Notes: generated from the letters alone by a model not told the origin. A DNA stretch of 64,000 nt from Cryptosporangium phraense (GCF_006912135.1 NZ_VIRS01000032.1:1-64000), one strand, 5' to 3'; shown: positions 11,433 to 19,847, numbered from the stretch's first letter. Program-made: numbers and translations.

Positions 11433-12437
11433 GTGCGTGCGGATCGGCTCCTGTCGCTGCTGTTGCTCGTGCAGACGCGCGGGCGGATGACCGCGCAGGA
11501 GCTCGCGGACGAGCTCGAAGTGTCCGTGCGCACGGTCTACCGGGACGTCGAGGCGCTCTCCGCGGCCGGCGTCCCGCTCTTCGCCGACCGCGGTCCGGCC
11601 GGCGGCTACCAGCTCGTCGACGGGTACCGCACGAAGCTGACCGGGCTGACCGTCGATCAGGCCGAGTCGCTGTTCCTGGTCGGCCTGCCCGGGCCGGCCG
11701 CCGCGCTCGGCCTCGGCACCGAGCTCGCCGCGGCCGAGCTGAAGCTGCTGGCCGCGCTCCCGGCCGAGCTGCGCACCCGGGCCGAACGCATGCGCGAGCG
11801 CTTCCACCTTGACGCGCCGGGCTGGTTCCGCGAGGCCGAGGACGTCCCGCACCTGGCCGCGGTGGCCGACGCGGTGTGGAACCAGCGCCGGATCTCCGCG
11901 CGGTACCGCCGCTGGCGGGCCCCGCGCGAGGTGGACCGGGTCTGGGATCCGCTGGGCGTCGTCCTCAAGGCCGGGGTCTGGTACTTCGTGGCCCGGTCCG
12001 GCCGGGAGATTCGCGCCTACAAGGTGTCGCACCTGCTCGAAGTCTGCGAGCTGGGGGAGCGGTTCGAGCGTCCGGAGGGCTTCGACCTGGCCGCGTACTG
12101 GCAGGAGTGGACCCGGCGCTTCGAGGCGAACCTGATCACCGACGTGGCCGAGGTCCGGATCTCGCCGGCCGGGCTGAACTACCTGCAGCACCTGCTCGGC
12201 GGCCCGGCCATGGTGGCCGCGGCCAGGGAGAACGCCGGTCCGCCGGACGCCGACGGGTGGGTGGTGACCACGATCGGGATCGAGCGGATCCGCAAGGCCC
12301 AGGCCGACTTCCTGGCCCTCGGCGCCGACGTCGAGGTGCTCGGCCCGCCGGAGTTGCGGTCGGCGGTGGCCGAGGCCGCCCGCGCGGCCTCCTCCTTCTA
12401 TGCCGACGCCGCGCCCGCGCCGTCCGATCGCATCTAG
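11433..12437 (+). CDS. HTH-WYL transcriptional regulator (YafY type)
   Basis: A 334-aa regulator: N-terminal winged HTH_11 domain (about 1-60, with VSVRTVYRDVEALSAAG), then a WYL domain (about 140-220, with WYFVARSGREIRAYKV) and a C-terminal WCX extension. WYL domains bind ligands such as single-stranded DNA or nucleotides in related proteins. Start GTG 11433 has GGAGGA 11 bases upstream, overlapping the end of prcA. In other actinobacteria the WYL pair PafB-PafC, which controls the DNA damage response, lies near the proteasome genes with pafA. This protein is single and reads more like the general YafY/DeoR-type branch, so I do not call it PafB or PafC. Confidence 0.85.
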   Translation: MRADRLLSLLLLVQTRGRMTAQELADELEVSVRTVYRDVEALSAAGVPLFADRGPAGGYQLVDGYRTKLTGLTVDQAESLFLVGLPGPAAALGLGTELAAAELKLLAALPAELRTRAERMRERFHLDAPGWFREAEDVPHLAAVADAVWNQRRISARYRRWRAPREVDRVWDPLGVVLKAGVWYFVARSGREIRAYKVSHLLEVCELGERFERPEGFDLAAYWQEWTRRFEANLITDVAEVRISPAGLNYLQHLLGGPAMVAAARENAGPPDADGWVVTTIGIERIRKAQADFLALGADVEVLGPPELRSAVAEAARAASSFYADAAPAPSDRI

Positions 12438-12495
12438 TACGGTGCGTACCGCTCGCTAGAAACGGACAAAGCGGGCGGCGGAGACGGGGGCTGCG

Positions 12496-13395
12496 GTGGC
12501 AACGGGGCGGCGAACCCTCGCGGTACGGATCGGGAGCGGGCTGATGAGCGCCGCGGTCCTGGCCGGGCCTGCCCCGGCCAGCGCCGGGCCGGTCCCGGCC
12601 GTGGGGCGGCCCGCGACCCGGTGCGTGGTCGCGGATCAGCGGCTCGGGCAGATCAGCGGGCTGGTCGAGCGTCCGGGCGGGTTCTCGGTGCTGAACGACA
12701 CCGGACCGGTGCTCTGGCGGCTCGACGGCTCCTGCCGGGTGACCCACCGGACCGTGTTGCGTCCGCCGGCGGCCCACGACCCGGCCGCGGCCCCGCTGGG
12801 CGGGAAACGGTTCGACACCGAGGACCTCGCGGTCGACGCGTCCGGCGCGTTCTGGATCGCCGACATCGGCGGCAACACGACGCGGCGGACCGCGGTGTCG
12901 CTGTTCCGGTGGCGGCTCGGCACCCCGGCGACCGCGGTGACCCGCTACGACCTGAAGTACCCGGACGGCCCGCACGACGCCGAGGCGCTGCTGCTGAGCC
13001 GCCGGGGTCAGGTCGCGATCGTGACGAAGACCGTGGAGGCGCCCGGGGTCTACGTCGCGAACGCCCCGCTGGCGCCGGTCGGGTCGTTGCGCCTGGCCGG
13101 TCGGCTGCACATCCGGCGGTGGTGCCCGTCGTGCCGGTACCGCAGCCGGCTGGTGACCGGGGGAGCGGTCTCGGCCGACGGCAAGCGGGTTGTGCTGCGC
13201 ACCTACGACCGGGCGTTCGAGTGGAGCGCGCCGACCGGCGACGTGGTCGGGGCGATGCTGTCCGGCGCGCCCCGGCAGATCGCGCTGCCGGCCAGCCGTC
13301 AGGGTGAGGCGATCGCGTACACCTCGGACGCGAAGACGCTGCTCACCGCGACCGAACGGATACCGGCTCCGATCGCCGCGGTGCCGGTTCGCTGA
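12496..13395 (+). CDS. Secreted beta-propeller-like protein
   Basis: A 299-aa protein with an apparent signal peptide (Arg-rich start, hydrophobic core, ASA-GP cleavage near residue 30). The mature part has strand-rich segments such as FDTEDLAVDASGAFWIADIGGN, typical of phytase- or esterase-like secreted beta propellers. Four Cys residues could form disulfides. No catalytic site is recognisable. The start is GTG after a G-rich ribosome binding site. Its last 53 bases overlap the 3' end of the convergent hydroxylase gene. Function unknown. Confidence 0.7.
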   Translation: MATGRRTLAVRIGSGLMSAAVLAGPAPASAGPVPAVGRPATRCVVADQRLGQISGLVERPGGFSVLNDTGPVLWRLDGSCRVTHRTVLRPPAAHDPAAAPLGGKRFDTEDLAVDASGAFWIADIGGNTTRRTAVSLFRWRLGTPATAVTRYDLKYPDGPHDAEALLLSRRGQVAIVTKTVEAPGVYVANAPLAPVGSLRLAGRLHIRRWCPSCRYRSRLVTGGAVSADGKRVVLRTYDRAFEWSAPTGDVVGAMLSGAPRQIALPASRQGEAIAYTSDAKTLLTATERIPAPIAAVPVR

Positions 13396-14932
13396 GCGGG
13401 GCGCCGAACCAGGTCCGCAGAGCGGCCGACAGGCCCTCGGCCGGGTCGGGCTCGTCGCGGTCGGCGGCCCAGGCGACGACGCCGTCGGGGCGGACGAGCA
13501 GCCCGGCCAGACCGGGCCGATCGGTGCTGGTGGTGGTCACCAGCGTCACCCGGCCCGGGTAGCCGGCGGCCGCGGCCCGCACGGCCGGGTCGCCGGTCAG
13601 ATCCACCAGCACGCCGGTGCCGTCGACGCAGTGCTCGGCCAGCCGGGATCCGTCGGCCAGCGCCAGATCGGGCGCGATGAAGCCGATCAACGGGTGAGTG
13701 CCGGCCAGCGGGTACCGGATCGTGGCTCCGGAGAGCTGCTTGACCAGGTACGTCGTCCCGTCGGTGGTGTTCGCGAGGTCGGCGACCAGGTCGCGCAGCG
13801 CGTCGGCCCAGGGGTCCGAGCGCATGATCCCGATCTGGGCCCGGGTCCAGGCGAGGACGCGGGCGCCGACCGGGTGACGCTCGGCCGTGTAGGTGTCGAG
13901 CAGGCCGTCGGGCGCCCACCCGCGGACGACCGCGGCGAGCTTCCAGCCCAGGTTGACCGCGTCGCCGATGCCGAGGTTGAGGCCCTGGCCGCCGAACGGC
14001 GAGTGGACGTGGGCGGCGTCGCCGGCGAGCAGAACACGGCCGCGCCGGTAGTCGGTGGCCTGGCGGGCGTTGTCGGTGAACCGGGTGATGCTCGACATCC
14101 CGGTGACCGTGACGTCGACGCCGGTGACCCGCCGGATCGCGCCCTGGAGTTCGTCGGGGGTGACCGGGGTGTCCCGGTCGGCCGGGGAGCCGCTGAACTC
14201 GACGACGAGGATCCGGCCCGGCATCGGCCCGAACGCGTAGACGCCCCGGGCCGACCGGTTCCAGCCGGGTCGCAGCCCCTCGGTGCCGGTCATCTCGGCG
14301 ACCGCCTGCCAGGCGGTGATCTGCGGGGGCGTGCCCGGGAAGTCGAAGCCGGCGTTCTTGCGGATCTCCGACCGGCCGCCGTCGCACCCGACCAGCCAGC
14401 CGGCGCGCAGCCGCTCGTCGGAGGCCGAGATCGTGACTCCGTCGGCGTCCGGCTCGAAGGCCGTGACCGGCGTGGAACGGCGGATCTCGACGCCGAGGGA
14501 CGTCGCCCGGGCGGTGAGGAGGGCCTCGAGTTCCTGCTGGGGGACAAGCCCGACGTCGGCCGCCGGGCCGTGCCCGGCGAACGCGGGGTCGGACTCGTCG
14601 AGCAGGGTGCCGTCGAGCATCAGCGCGCCGAAATGGCCGAGGAACTTCGGCGGTGGCGTGCGCGGGCCGGCCGCCGGGCCGGTGCGGGTGGCCAGGAACG
14701 CCCGGAACTGGGCCAGCGCGCGCTCCTGGGCCGCGACCAGGTCGGGGAGGAGACCGCGGCGGTCGAGCGCGGCCGCGGTCGGGAGCGTGATCGAGCCGGC
14801 CTTGGTCGTGAGGTCGGGCTCGGCGAGGCGGTCGAGGACGAGGACGTCGACGCCGGCCAGGCGTAACTCGCAGGCCAGCATCAGCCCGGTCGGTCCGGCT
14901 CCGACGACGACGACATCGTGGTTGGAAGTCAT
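13343..14932 (-). CDS. FAD-dependent aromatic hydroxylase-like monooxygenase
   Basis: A 529-aa class A flavoprotein monooxygenase of the PheA/TfdB/RdmE type, using NAD(P)H and O2 to hydroxylate an aromatic or polyketide substrate. Motifs: VVVGAGPTGLMLACEL (dinucleotide fold, about 7-22), the DG motif LVGCDGGRSEIRK (near 182-194), and the GD motif LLAGDAAHVHSPFGGQG (D305). A thioredoxin-like C-terminal domain (about 400-529) is typical of the family. The gene is divergent from a TetR regulator across 53 bases, a classic pairing for an inducible detoxifying or catabolic enzyme. The natural substrate is not deducible. Confidence 0.9.
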   Translation of the reverse strand: MTSNHDVVVVGAGPTGLMLACELRLAGVDVLVLDRLAEPDLTTKAGSITLPTAAALDRRGLLPDLVAAQERALAQFRAFLATRTGPAAGPRTPPPKFLGHFGALMLDGTLLDESDPAFAGHGPAADVGLVPQQELEALLTARATSLGVEIRRSTPVTAFEPDADGVTISASDERLRAGWLVGCDGGRSEIRKNAGFDFPGTPPQITAWQAVAEMTGTEGLRPGWNRSARGVYAFGPMPGRILVVEFSGSPADRDTPVTPDELQGAIRRVTGVDVTVTGMSSITRFTDNARQATDYRRGRVLLAGDAAHVHSPFGGQGLNLGIGDAVNLGWKLAAVVRGWAPDGLLDTYTAERHPVGARVLAWTRAQIGIMRSDPWADALRDLVADLANTTDGTTYLVKQLSGATIRYPLAGTHPLIGFIAPDLALADGSRLAEHCVDGTGVLVDLTGDPAVRAAAAGYPGRVTLVTTTSTDRPGLAGLLVRPDGVVAWAADRDEPDPAEGLSAALRTWFGAPLSEPAPRRSEPVSVRSR

Positions 14933-14941
14933 TGGACCAGA

Positions 14942-14977
14942 ATATGTACCGAGTCAAAGTTTTGGCCAGGTATATGA
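14942..14977. promoter_or_regulatory. Possible TetR operator between hydroxylase and tetR
   Basis: Within the 53-base divergent intergenic region, ATGTACC (14944-14950) and GGTATAT (14969-14975) form an imperfect inverted repeat with one mismatch and an 18-base spacer. A TetR dimer bound here could block both genes. The arms are short, so this is tentative. Confidence 0.35.
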
Positions 14978-14985
14978 TCGAAGAC

Positions 14986-15606
14986 ATGGGCCTGCGGGAT
15001 CGGAAGAAGCTCGAGACGCGGCAGCGGATCTCGGACGAGGCCACGCTGCTGTTCGTGACGCGGGGGTTCGACGCGGTGACGGTCGCGGAGATCGCCGAGG
15101 CGGCGAACGTCTCCAAGATGACGGTCTTCAACTACTTCCCGCGCAAGGAAGACATGTTCTTCGACCGGCTGCCCGAGGCCCGGGATCTGCTGCTCACGGC
15201 GATCGACGGCCGGGCCGACGGCGTGTCGCCGGTCGGGGCGATCCGGGAGCTGGCCCTCGACCTGCTGCAGCAGGACCATCCGCTCGGGGGCGCGGGAGAT
15301 CACCGGCAGTTCTGGCGGACGATCCTGGCGTCGCCGACGCTGCGCGCGCGGATGCGCGAGTCGGTGGAGGAGCTGGAGGATCTGCTGACGTCCGTGCTGC
15401 TGACGGCCGCGCCGGAGAGCGGGCCGACCCGGGCGCGATGGTCCGCGGCGCTGATCATGGCCGCGCTCCGGACGACCCGCCAGGTCGCGGCGCAGCGCAT
15501 CCTGGCCGGTGAGGATCCGGAGCTCGTGACCGCGGAGCAGCCGGCCCTGGTGAACGAGCTGTTCGACGGCGTCGAGCGAGCGCTCGACGCCGTCGGGGCC
15601 GGCTAG
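14986..15606 (+). CDS. TetR-family transcriptional regulator
   Basis: A 206-aa repressor with an N-terminal HTH (about 20-60; EIAEAANVSKMTVFNYFPRK) and a helical ligand-binding C-terminal domain. The ATG giving MGLRDRKK fits family length; frames reaching further upstream would overlap the divergent hydroxylase promoter. It likely controls the neighbouring FAD monooxygenase. Its TAG stop overlaps the stop of the convergent Spo0M-like gene within a single CTAG. Confidence 0.9.
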   Translation: MGLRDRKKLETRQRISDEATLLFVTRGFDAVTVAEIAEAANVSKMTVFNYFPRKEDMFFDRLPEARDLLLTAIDGRADGVSPVGAIRELALDLLQQDHPLGGAGDHRQFWRTILASPTLRARMRESVEELEDLLTSVLLTAAPESGPTRARWSAALIMAALRTTRQVAAQRILAGEDPELVTAEQPALVNELFDGVERALDAVGAG

Positions 15607-16595
15607 AAGAAGCCGTCGTCTCCGCCGTCGTCGTCGAAGACCTCCTCGAAGACCTCGTCGGCGACGATGCCGCCGACGAAGCCGGCCGCGGCCGCGCCGG
15701 CCACCGCGCCCATGCCCATCCCACCGCGATGACGACGGTGGCCGTGGTGCCCATAGGCACCGTAGGCGCCGTGGCTCTCGTAACCCCCGTGGCCGTATGG
15801 GGAGTGGCCGCCGTAGCTGTGCGCGTTCGCCAGGAGCTGCTGGAGCCAGCCGTCGAGGTACCCGGCCCAGTCGGTCCGGCCCGCGGTCGCGTAGTCGATC
15901 CGCAGGTGGTGGAACGTGTCGGCGCCGCCGCTGAACAGCCCGCCACGCTTGTCGACCTCGAGGACGACGTCGACCGCCTGCGGGCCGGCGACGAACGTGA
16001 CCTCGAGCTCGTTGAGCCGCCCGGCGTACTGGGGCGCCGGGAAGAACTCGATCTCCTGGTAGAACGGCATCTGCTGCGGCACCCCGCGCAGGTGGCCGTA
16101 CTCGACGTCGGCGTTGCGGAACGTGAACCCGAGCCGGGCGACCGCGTCGAGGAACAGCTCCTGGGCCGGCAGCGGGTGGATCGCGACCGGGTCGAGGTCC
16201 CCGGCGTCGATCGCCTTGGCCACCGACACCTCGGTCTTGAGCCCGACGGCCATCCCGCGCAGCGGCTGCCCGAAGACCGCGGTCACCGGCGCCTCCCACG
16301 GCACCGCGAACTGGAACGGGAGCACCTGGTCGGCGTGCTCGGCCAGCTCGAACCGCCCGGAGAGCGGCAGCCGGGCGAACTCGACCCCGCCGGCCGACTC
16401 GTGCTCGCCGCCCTCAAACTCGACCCGGGTGACCAGACCGAGCTCGATGCGCTCGATCGTGACGGTGCGGTCGCCCCCGCGCAGTCGCACCTCGCCGCGC
16501 AACAGCTCGCCGGGGCGGCAGTCGCTGCGTTCGAGCACCGTGTCGACGGACGGCCCACCGGCGCCGAACGCGTGCATCAACTTCCGAAAGACCAC
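15603..16595 (-). CDS. Spo0M-like arrestin-fold protein with membrane-like tail
   Basis: A 330-aa protein. Residues 1-250 match the Spo0M/SpoOM family, a cytoplasmic arrestin-like fold linked to sporulation control in Bacillus and common in actinobacteria (motifs VDTVLERSDCRPGELLRG and LPLSGRFELAEHADQVLPF). The C-terminal part is a Gly/His/Tyr-rich linker (about 270-300) followed by a Gly/Ala hydrophobic segment (GMGAVAGAAAAGFVGGIVA) and an acidic end, an addition seen in many actinobacterial members. GTG 16595 is chosen because GAGGAGA lies upstream and the family starts there. An ECF-type promoter precedes it, next to an ECF sigma gene. Confidence 0.85.
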   Translation of the reverse strand: MVFRKLMHAFGAGGPSVDTVLERSDCRPGELLRGEVRLRGGDRTVTIERIELGLVTRVEFEGGEHESAGGVEFARLPLSGRFELAEHADQVLPFQFAVPWEAPVTAVFGQPLRGMAVGLKTEVSVAKAIDAGDLDPVAIHPLPAQELFLDAVARLGFTFRNADVEYGHLRGVPQQMPFYQEIEFFPAPQYAGRLNELEVTFVAGPQAVDVVLEVDKRGGLFSGGADTFHHLRIDYATAGRTDWAGYLDGWLQQLLANAHSYGGHSPYGHGGYESHGAYGAYGHHGHRRHRGGMGMGAVAGAAAAGFVGGIVADEVFEEVFDDDGGDDGFF

Positions 16596-16648
16596 GACTT
16601 CTCCTCGGATGGCATTCTCTGTCGATCCGGAATCCTTGTGATCCGACA

Positions 16649-16674
16649 AACGCGCAGCGTAGCGGGGTAGTTCC
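16649..16674 (-). promoter_or_regulatory. ECF-sigma-type promoter of the Spo0M-like gene
   Basis: On the minus strand GGAAC (16674-16670) is followed after 17 bases by CGTT (16652-16649), the usual -35/-10 pair of many ECF sigma factors. It lies about 55 bases before the GTG start and directly after the stop of the adjacent SigJ-like gene, so that sigma factor may read it. Confidence 0.5.
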
Positions 16675-16680
16675 CGAGTC

Positions 16681-17562
16681 CTAACCCGACGGCAGGCGCA
16701 TCTTGTCGGGGTTGGTGATCGTGTACACCTCGCGAATCGGCGCGGGCGCGCCGGCGTCGAGGTCGAGCACCATGACGCCGAACGGGGTGTCGTCGGCCTC
16801 CAGGAGCAGCGAGAGTTCACCGTTCACCGGCCGGTAGCGGACCGTGAACCGGCCCGGATAGCGCGTGGCGATGCCCGCGAGCACCCGGGCGACGCGGTCC
16901 CGGCCACTCACCGGGCGGGGCACGGCCCGGGCCTTCCCGCCGCCGTCCGTCCACAGCGTCACGTCCGGAGCGAGCAGTTCCAGGAACGCGGTGACGTCGC
17001 CGTCCCGGAGGGCGGCGACGAAGCGCTCGGTGAGCGCGTGCCGCAGGCGCGCGTCCGCGGGCCGGCGGGGACGGCGGGCGCGGACGTGCTCGCGGGCCCG
17101 GTGCGCGAGCTGGCGCACCGCGGCCGGGGACCGGTCGAGCATCGTGGCGATCTCGGCCTGCGGGTAGCCGAACACCTCGTGGAGCACGAACACCGCGCGC
17201 TCCAGCGGCGTCAGCGTCTCCAGGACGACGAGCAGCGCGAGCGAGAGCGACTCGGCGTGCAGCAGCCCGGCGTCCGCGCCGGCCTCGGTGACCAGCGGCT
17301 CCGGCAACCACGGCCCGACGTAGGTCTCCCGGCGCCGCCGGATCGCGTCCTGCCGGGCCAGCGCCTGGTTCACCGCGACCCGGACCAGGTAGGCCTTGGG
17401 GTGGGTGATCGGGGTCCCGCTCTGTGCCCGGGCCGACCGGGCCGACCAGGCCAGCCAGGTCTCCTGAAGGACGTCCTCGGTGTCGGCGACGCTGCCGAGC
17501 AGGCCGTAGACGATCGCGAACAGCAGCTCGCGGTGGTCGAGGTAGACGTCGGTGGGGTTCAC
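16681..17562 (-). CDS. sigJ: SigJ-type ECF sigma factor with SnoaL-like C-terminal domain
   Basis: A 293-aa extracytoplasmic-function sigma factor. Region 2 (about 5-75; LLGSVADTEDVLQETWLAW) binds the core enzyme and the -10 element; region 4 (about 110-165; FGYPQAEIATMLDRSPAAVR) binds the -35. Residues 170-293 form an NTF2/SnoaL-like domain, which marks the ECF41/SigJ group and modulates activity in place of a classical anti-sigma factor. ECF41 genes are usually linked to DoxX-type or carboxymuconolactone-type proteins, and here the DoxX gene overlaps the start by four bases. Whether it is orthologous to mycobacterial SigJ is uncertain. Confidence 0.9.
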   Translation of the reverse strand: MNPTDVYLDHRELLFAIVYGLLGSVADTEDVLQETWLAWSARSARAQSGTPITHPKAYLVRVAVNQALARQDAIRRRRETYVGPWLPEPLVTEAGADAGLLHAESLSLALLVVLETLTPLERAVFVLHEVFGYPQAEIATMLDRSPAAVRQLAHRAREHVRARRPRRPADARLRHALTERFVAALRDGDVTAFLELLAPDVTLWTDGGGKARAVPRPVSGRDRVARVLAGIATRYPGRFTVRYRPVNGELSLLLEADDTPFGVMVLDLDAGAPAPIREVYTITNPDKMRLPSG

Positions 17563-17909
17563 CGGAACACGACGACTTCGACGACGGCCAGCGCGAGCAG
17601 CAGGTTGGCCAGCACGAACTGGGGCGAGTAGTCACCGGCGCGGAGATGGAACGCGACCGCGCAGGTGAAGTAGAGCACCAGCCCGACCGCGGCCGCGGCG
17701 CCGACCGAGGGCACCCCCAGCAGGCCGATCAGCAGACCGGCCGCGCCGGCCAGTTTCAGCGTCCCGATCGGGAAGATCAGCCAGCGCTCGGGGACGCCGA
17801 CCGCGGCCATGCCGGTGCGGATCACCGGTAGCCGGGCCAGCGCCCCGGCCCCGGACAGCGCGTAGGCGGCCACGGCCACCAGTGTGACGACGTGCGCGAG
17901 AGCGTTCAT
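17559..17909 (-). CDS. DoxX-like membrane protein
   Basis: A 116-aa protein with four predicted transmembrane helices of the DoxX-like_2 family. The motif WLIFPIGTLKLAGAAGLL is characteristic. The TGA stop overlaps the sigma factor ATG (ATGA), so both are translated together. DoxX-type proteins commonly accompany ECF41 sigma factors and are thought to take part in redox or thiol stress sensing, though for this copy that is inference. Confidence 0.87.
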   Translation of the reverse strand: MNALAHVVTLVAVAAYALSGAGALARLPVIRTGMAAVGVPERWLIFPIGTLKLAGAAGLLIGLLGVPSVGAAAAVGLVLYFTCAVAFHLRAGDYSPQFVLANLLLALAVVEVVVFR

Positions 17910-17948
17910 ACCGGCTAGGAGGACCGGCGGTGGCCGGATGTGACATGC

Positions 17949-19358
17949 CTAGAACGTCGGGGTTCGGCGTCCGTGGTGCGTGGCGGCCTCGAAGGCGGAC
18001 GCGACCTGGAGCGTGAACAGGTCCGAGCGGGGCTTCGTCACGATCTGGAGGCCGACCGGGAGGCCCTCGGGCGTGAAGCCGGCCGGCACCGAGATCGCCG
18101 GGGCGCCCAGCGTCGTGACGTGGTAGGCGGCCCGCATCCAGTCCAGGTAGGAGTGCATCTCCTCGCCGGCGATCTCGCGCGGGTACTCGTCGTCCACGTC
18201 GAACGGGACGACCTGGGTGACCGGCGCGAGCAGGACGTCGTACTCGTCGAAGAACCGGATCCCGGCCTGGTACACGCGCGAGTGCGCGGCCACCGCCCGG
18301 CCGACGTCGGAGCGGGTGAGCGCGCGGCCCTGCTCGATGTTCCAGGCCAGCGCGGGCTTGAACGCGTCCGGACGCTCGTCGAAGCTGGCGCCGAAGCCGA
18401 CGTCGAACGCGTTCGCGCGCAGGGTGCGGAACGCGAACTCGGCCTCGGAGAGGTCGGGGGTCGCCTCCTCGACGAGCGCGCCGAGCTCGGTGAACACGGT
18501 CGGCGCGGCGGCGAGGACGGCGGAGACCGCGGGGTCGATCGGGAGGCCGCCGAGCGTCGGGCTCCAGGCGACCCGCAGGCCGCGCAGGTCGATCTCGGTA
18601 ACCGTGCGGAACGCGTCGCCGGGCGTCTCGAGCGAGAGCGGCGCGCGGGGATCGGGGCCGGCGATCGCCGAGAACAGCAGGGCCACGTCGGCGACCGTGC
18701 GGCCCATCGGGCCGGACGTGCCGAGCGGGTCCCACAGGTTGTCGCTCGGCAGCGCCGGGACCCGGCCCGGCGTCGGACGGAACCCGACGACGTTGCAGAA
18801 CGCGGCCGGGTTGCGCAGCGAACCGCCCAGGTCGCTGCCGTCGGCGATCGGCTGCAGCCGGGCGGCCAGCGACGCGGCCGCCCCGCCGCTGCTGCCGCCG
18901 GCCGAGCGCCCCCGGTCGTAGGGGTTGCGGGTCGCGCCGAACAGCGTGTTGAACGTGTGCGAGCCGGCCGCGAACTCGGGGACGTTGGTCTTGCCGATCC
19001 GGATCGCCCCGGCCGCGCGGATGCGCGCGACGACGAGCTCGTCCTCGGCCGGCACGTTGTCGGCGTGCAGCGGGGATCCGTACGTCGTGCGCATTCCCGC
19101 GGTGTCGTGGGTGTCCTTGAACGCGATCGGCAGCCCGTGCAGCGGCCCGGTCACCGGCCCGTCGTCGGCGGCCTTCGCCGCCGCCCGGGCGCCCTCGGCG
19201 TCGAGCGTGATGATCGCGTTCACCTGCGGGTTGACGCGGTCGATGCGGTCGAGGTGGGCGTCGACGACGTCCCGGGCCGAGATCTCGCGGGCGCGCAGCC
19301 GCCGGGCCAGGTCGGTCGCGTCGAGCGCGCACAGCTCGTCGGCGTCTCGGGTCTCCAT
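17949..19358 (-). CDS. Amidase-signature amidohydrolase
   Basis: A 469-aa member of the amidase signature family (relatives: AtzF, aryl amidases, GatA). The Ser-cisSer-Lys triad is visible: Lys81 in FKDTHD, the cis-Ser in GGSSGG (about 156-157) and nucleophile Ser180 in GSDLGGSLRNPAAF. It hydrolyses a carboxamide; the substrate is unknown. It lacks GatB and GatC neighbours, so it is not taken as the tRNA amidotransferase. Start ATG 19358 (METRDADEL) has a G-rich upstream site; the longer frame begins with atypical residues. It is divergent from the VOC gene. Confidence 0.88.
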   Translation of the reverse strand: METRDADELCALDATDLARRLRAREISARDVVDAHLDRIDRVNPQVNAIITLDAEGARAAAKAADDGPVTGPLHGLPIAFKDTHDTAGMRTTYGSPLHADNVPAEDELVVARIRAAGAIRIGKTNVPEFAAGSHTFNTLFGATRNPYDRGRSAGGSSGGAAASLAARLQPIADGSDLGGSLRNPAAFCNVVGFRPTPGRVPALPSDNLWDPLGTSGPMGRTVADVALLFSAIAGPDPRAPLSLETPGDAFRTVTEIDLRGLRVAWSPTLGGLPIDPAVSAVLAAAPTVFTELGALVEEATPDLSEAEFAFRTLRANAFDVGFGASFDERPDAFKPALAWNIEQGRALTRSDVGRAVAAHSRVYQAGIRFFDEYDVLLAPVTQVVPFDVDDEYPREIAGEEMHSYLDWMRAAYHVTTLGAPAISVPAGFTPEGLPVGLQIVTKPRSDLFTLQVASAFEAATHHGRRTPTF

Positions 19359-19420
19359 CCCCCGAGCGTCGCCGACGCACCGGCACCCTGTCACGGACCG
19401 ACCCTGCCGCGTCGGCGGCC

Positions 19421-19483
19421 CAGGATCCGGCGAGATCTGCCAGGCGATACCGGGCGGATCCTGCCCGGTATCACTTCTAGCCT
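19421..19483 (+). promoter_or_regulatory. Nested inverted repeats and leaderless promoter before VOC gene
   Basis: GATACCGGGC (19446-19455) and GCCCGGTATC (19463-19472) are perfect 10-base arms with a 7-base spacer. A second pair, CAGGATCCG (19421-19429) and CGGATCCTG (19455-19463), overlaps it. TAGCCT (19478-19483) ends seven bases before the VOC ATG, so the palindrome covers the expected -35 to -10 spacer. This looks like an operator for an unidentified repressor. Confidence 0.55.
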
Positions 19484-19490
19484 TCTCGGC

Positions 19491-19847
19491 ATGAACTTCG
19501 TATCGATTCGTGTCATCACCGCCGACGTCGCCCGGCTGGTCGGTTTCTACGAGCAGGTCACCGGGCTGACCGCGACCTGGGCCACGCCCGACTTCGCCCA
19601 GTTCAGCACCGACGTGGCCACGCTCGCGATCGGCAGCACGCGCACGGTCGCGATGCTGCCGCCGGACGCGCTGCGGCCGGGCGAGAACCGCTCGGTGATC
19701 GTCGAGTTTCTGGTGGACGACGTCGACGCGCTCGCCGGAAAGATCGACGCCGAGGTCGTGCTGCCGCCGACGACGATGCCGTGGGGGAACCGGTCGCTGC
19801 TGGTCCGCGACCCCGACGGCAACCTCGTCAACCTGTTCAGCCGGTGA
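19491..19847 (+). CDS. VOC-family (glyoxalase/bleomycin-resistance fold) protein
   Basis: A 118-aa protein with two beta-alpha-beta-beta-beta modules of the vicinal oxygen chelate fold. It opens with FVSIRVITADVARLVGFYEQ and ends with the typical SLLVRDPDGNLVNLFSR. Such small proteins are metal-dependent enzymes or drug-binding resistance proteins; which one cannot be told. No ribosome binding site is visible, consistent with a leaderless message. Its last 11 bases overlap the 3' end of the convergent ABC ATPase gene. Confidence 0.85.
   Translation: MNFVSIRVITADVARLVGFYEQVTGLTATWATPDFAQFSTDVATLAIGSTRTVAMLPPDALRPGENRSVIVEFLVDDVDALAGKIDAEVVLPPTTMPWGNRSLLVRDPDGNLVNLFSR

Noticed and set aside
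11433-12437. Call as PafB or PafC
   Set aside because: Only one WYL gene is present, pafA is absent and the sequence looks like the general YafY branch.
17949-19358. GatA subunit of the tRNA amidotransferase
   Set aside because: No gatB or gatC gene is adjacent and the gene is isolated between unrelated genes.
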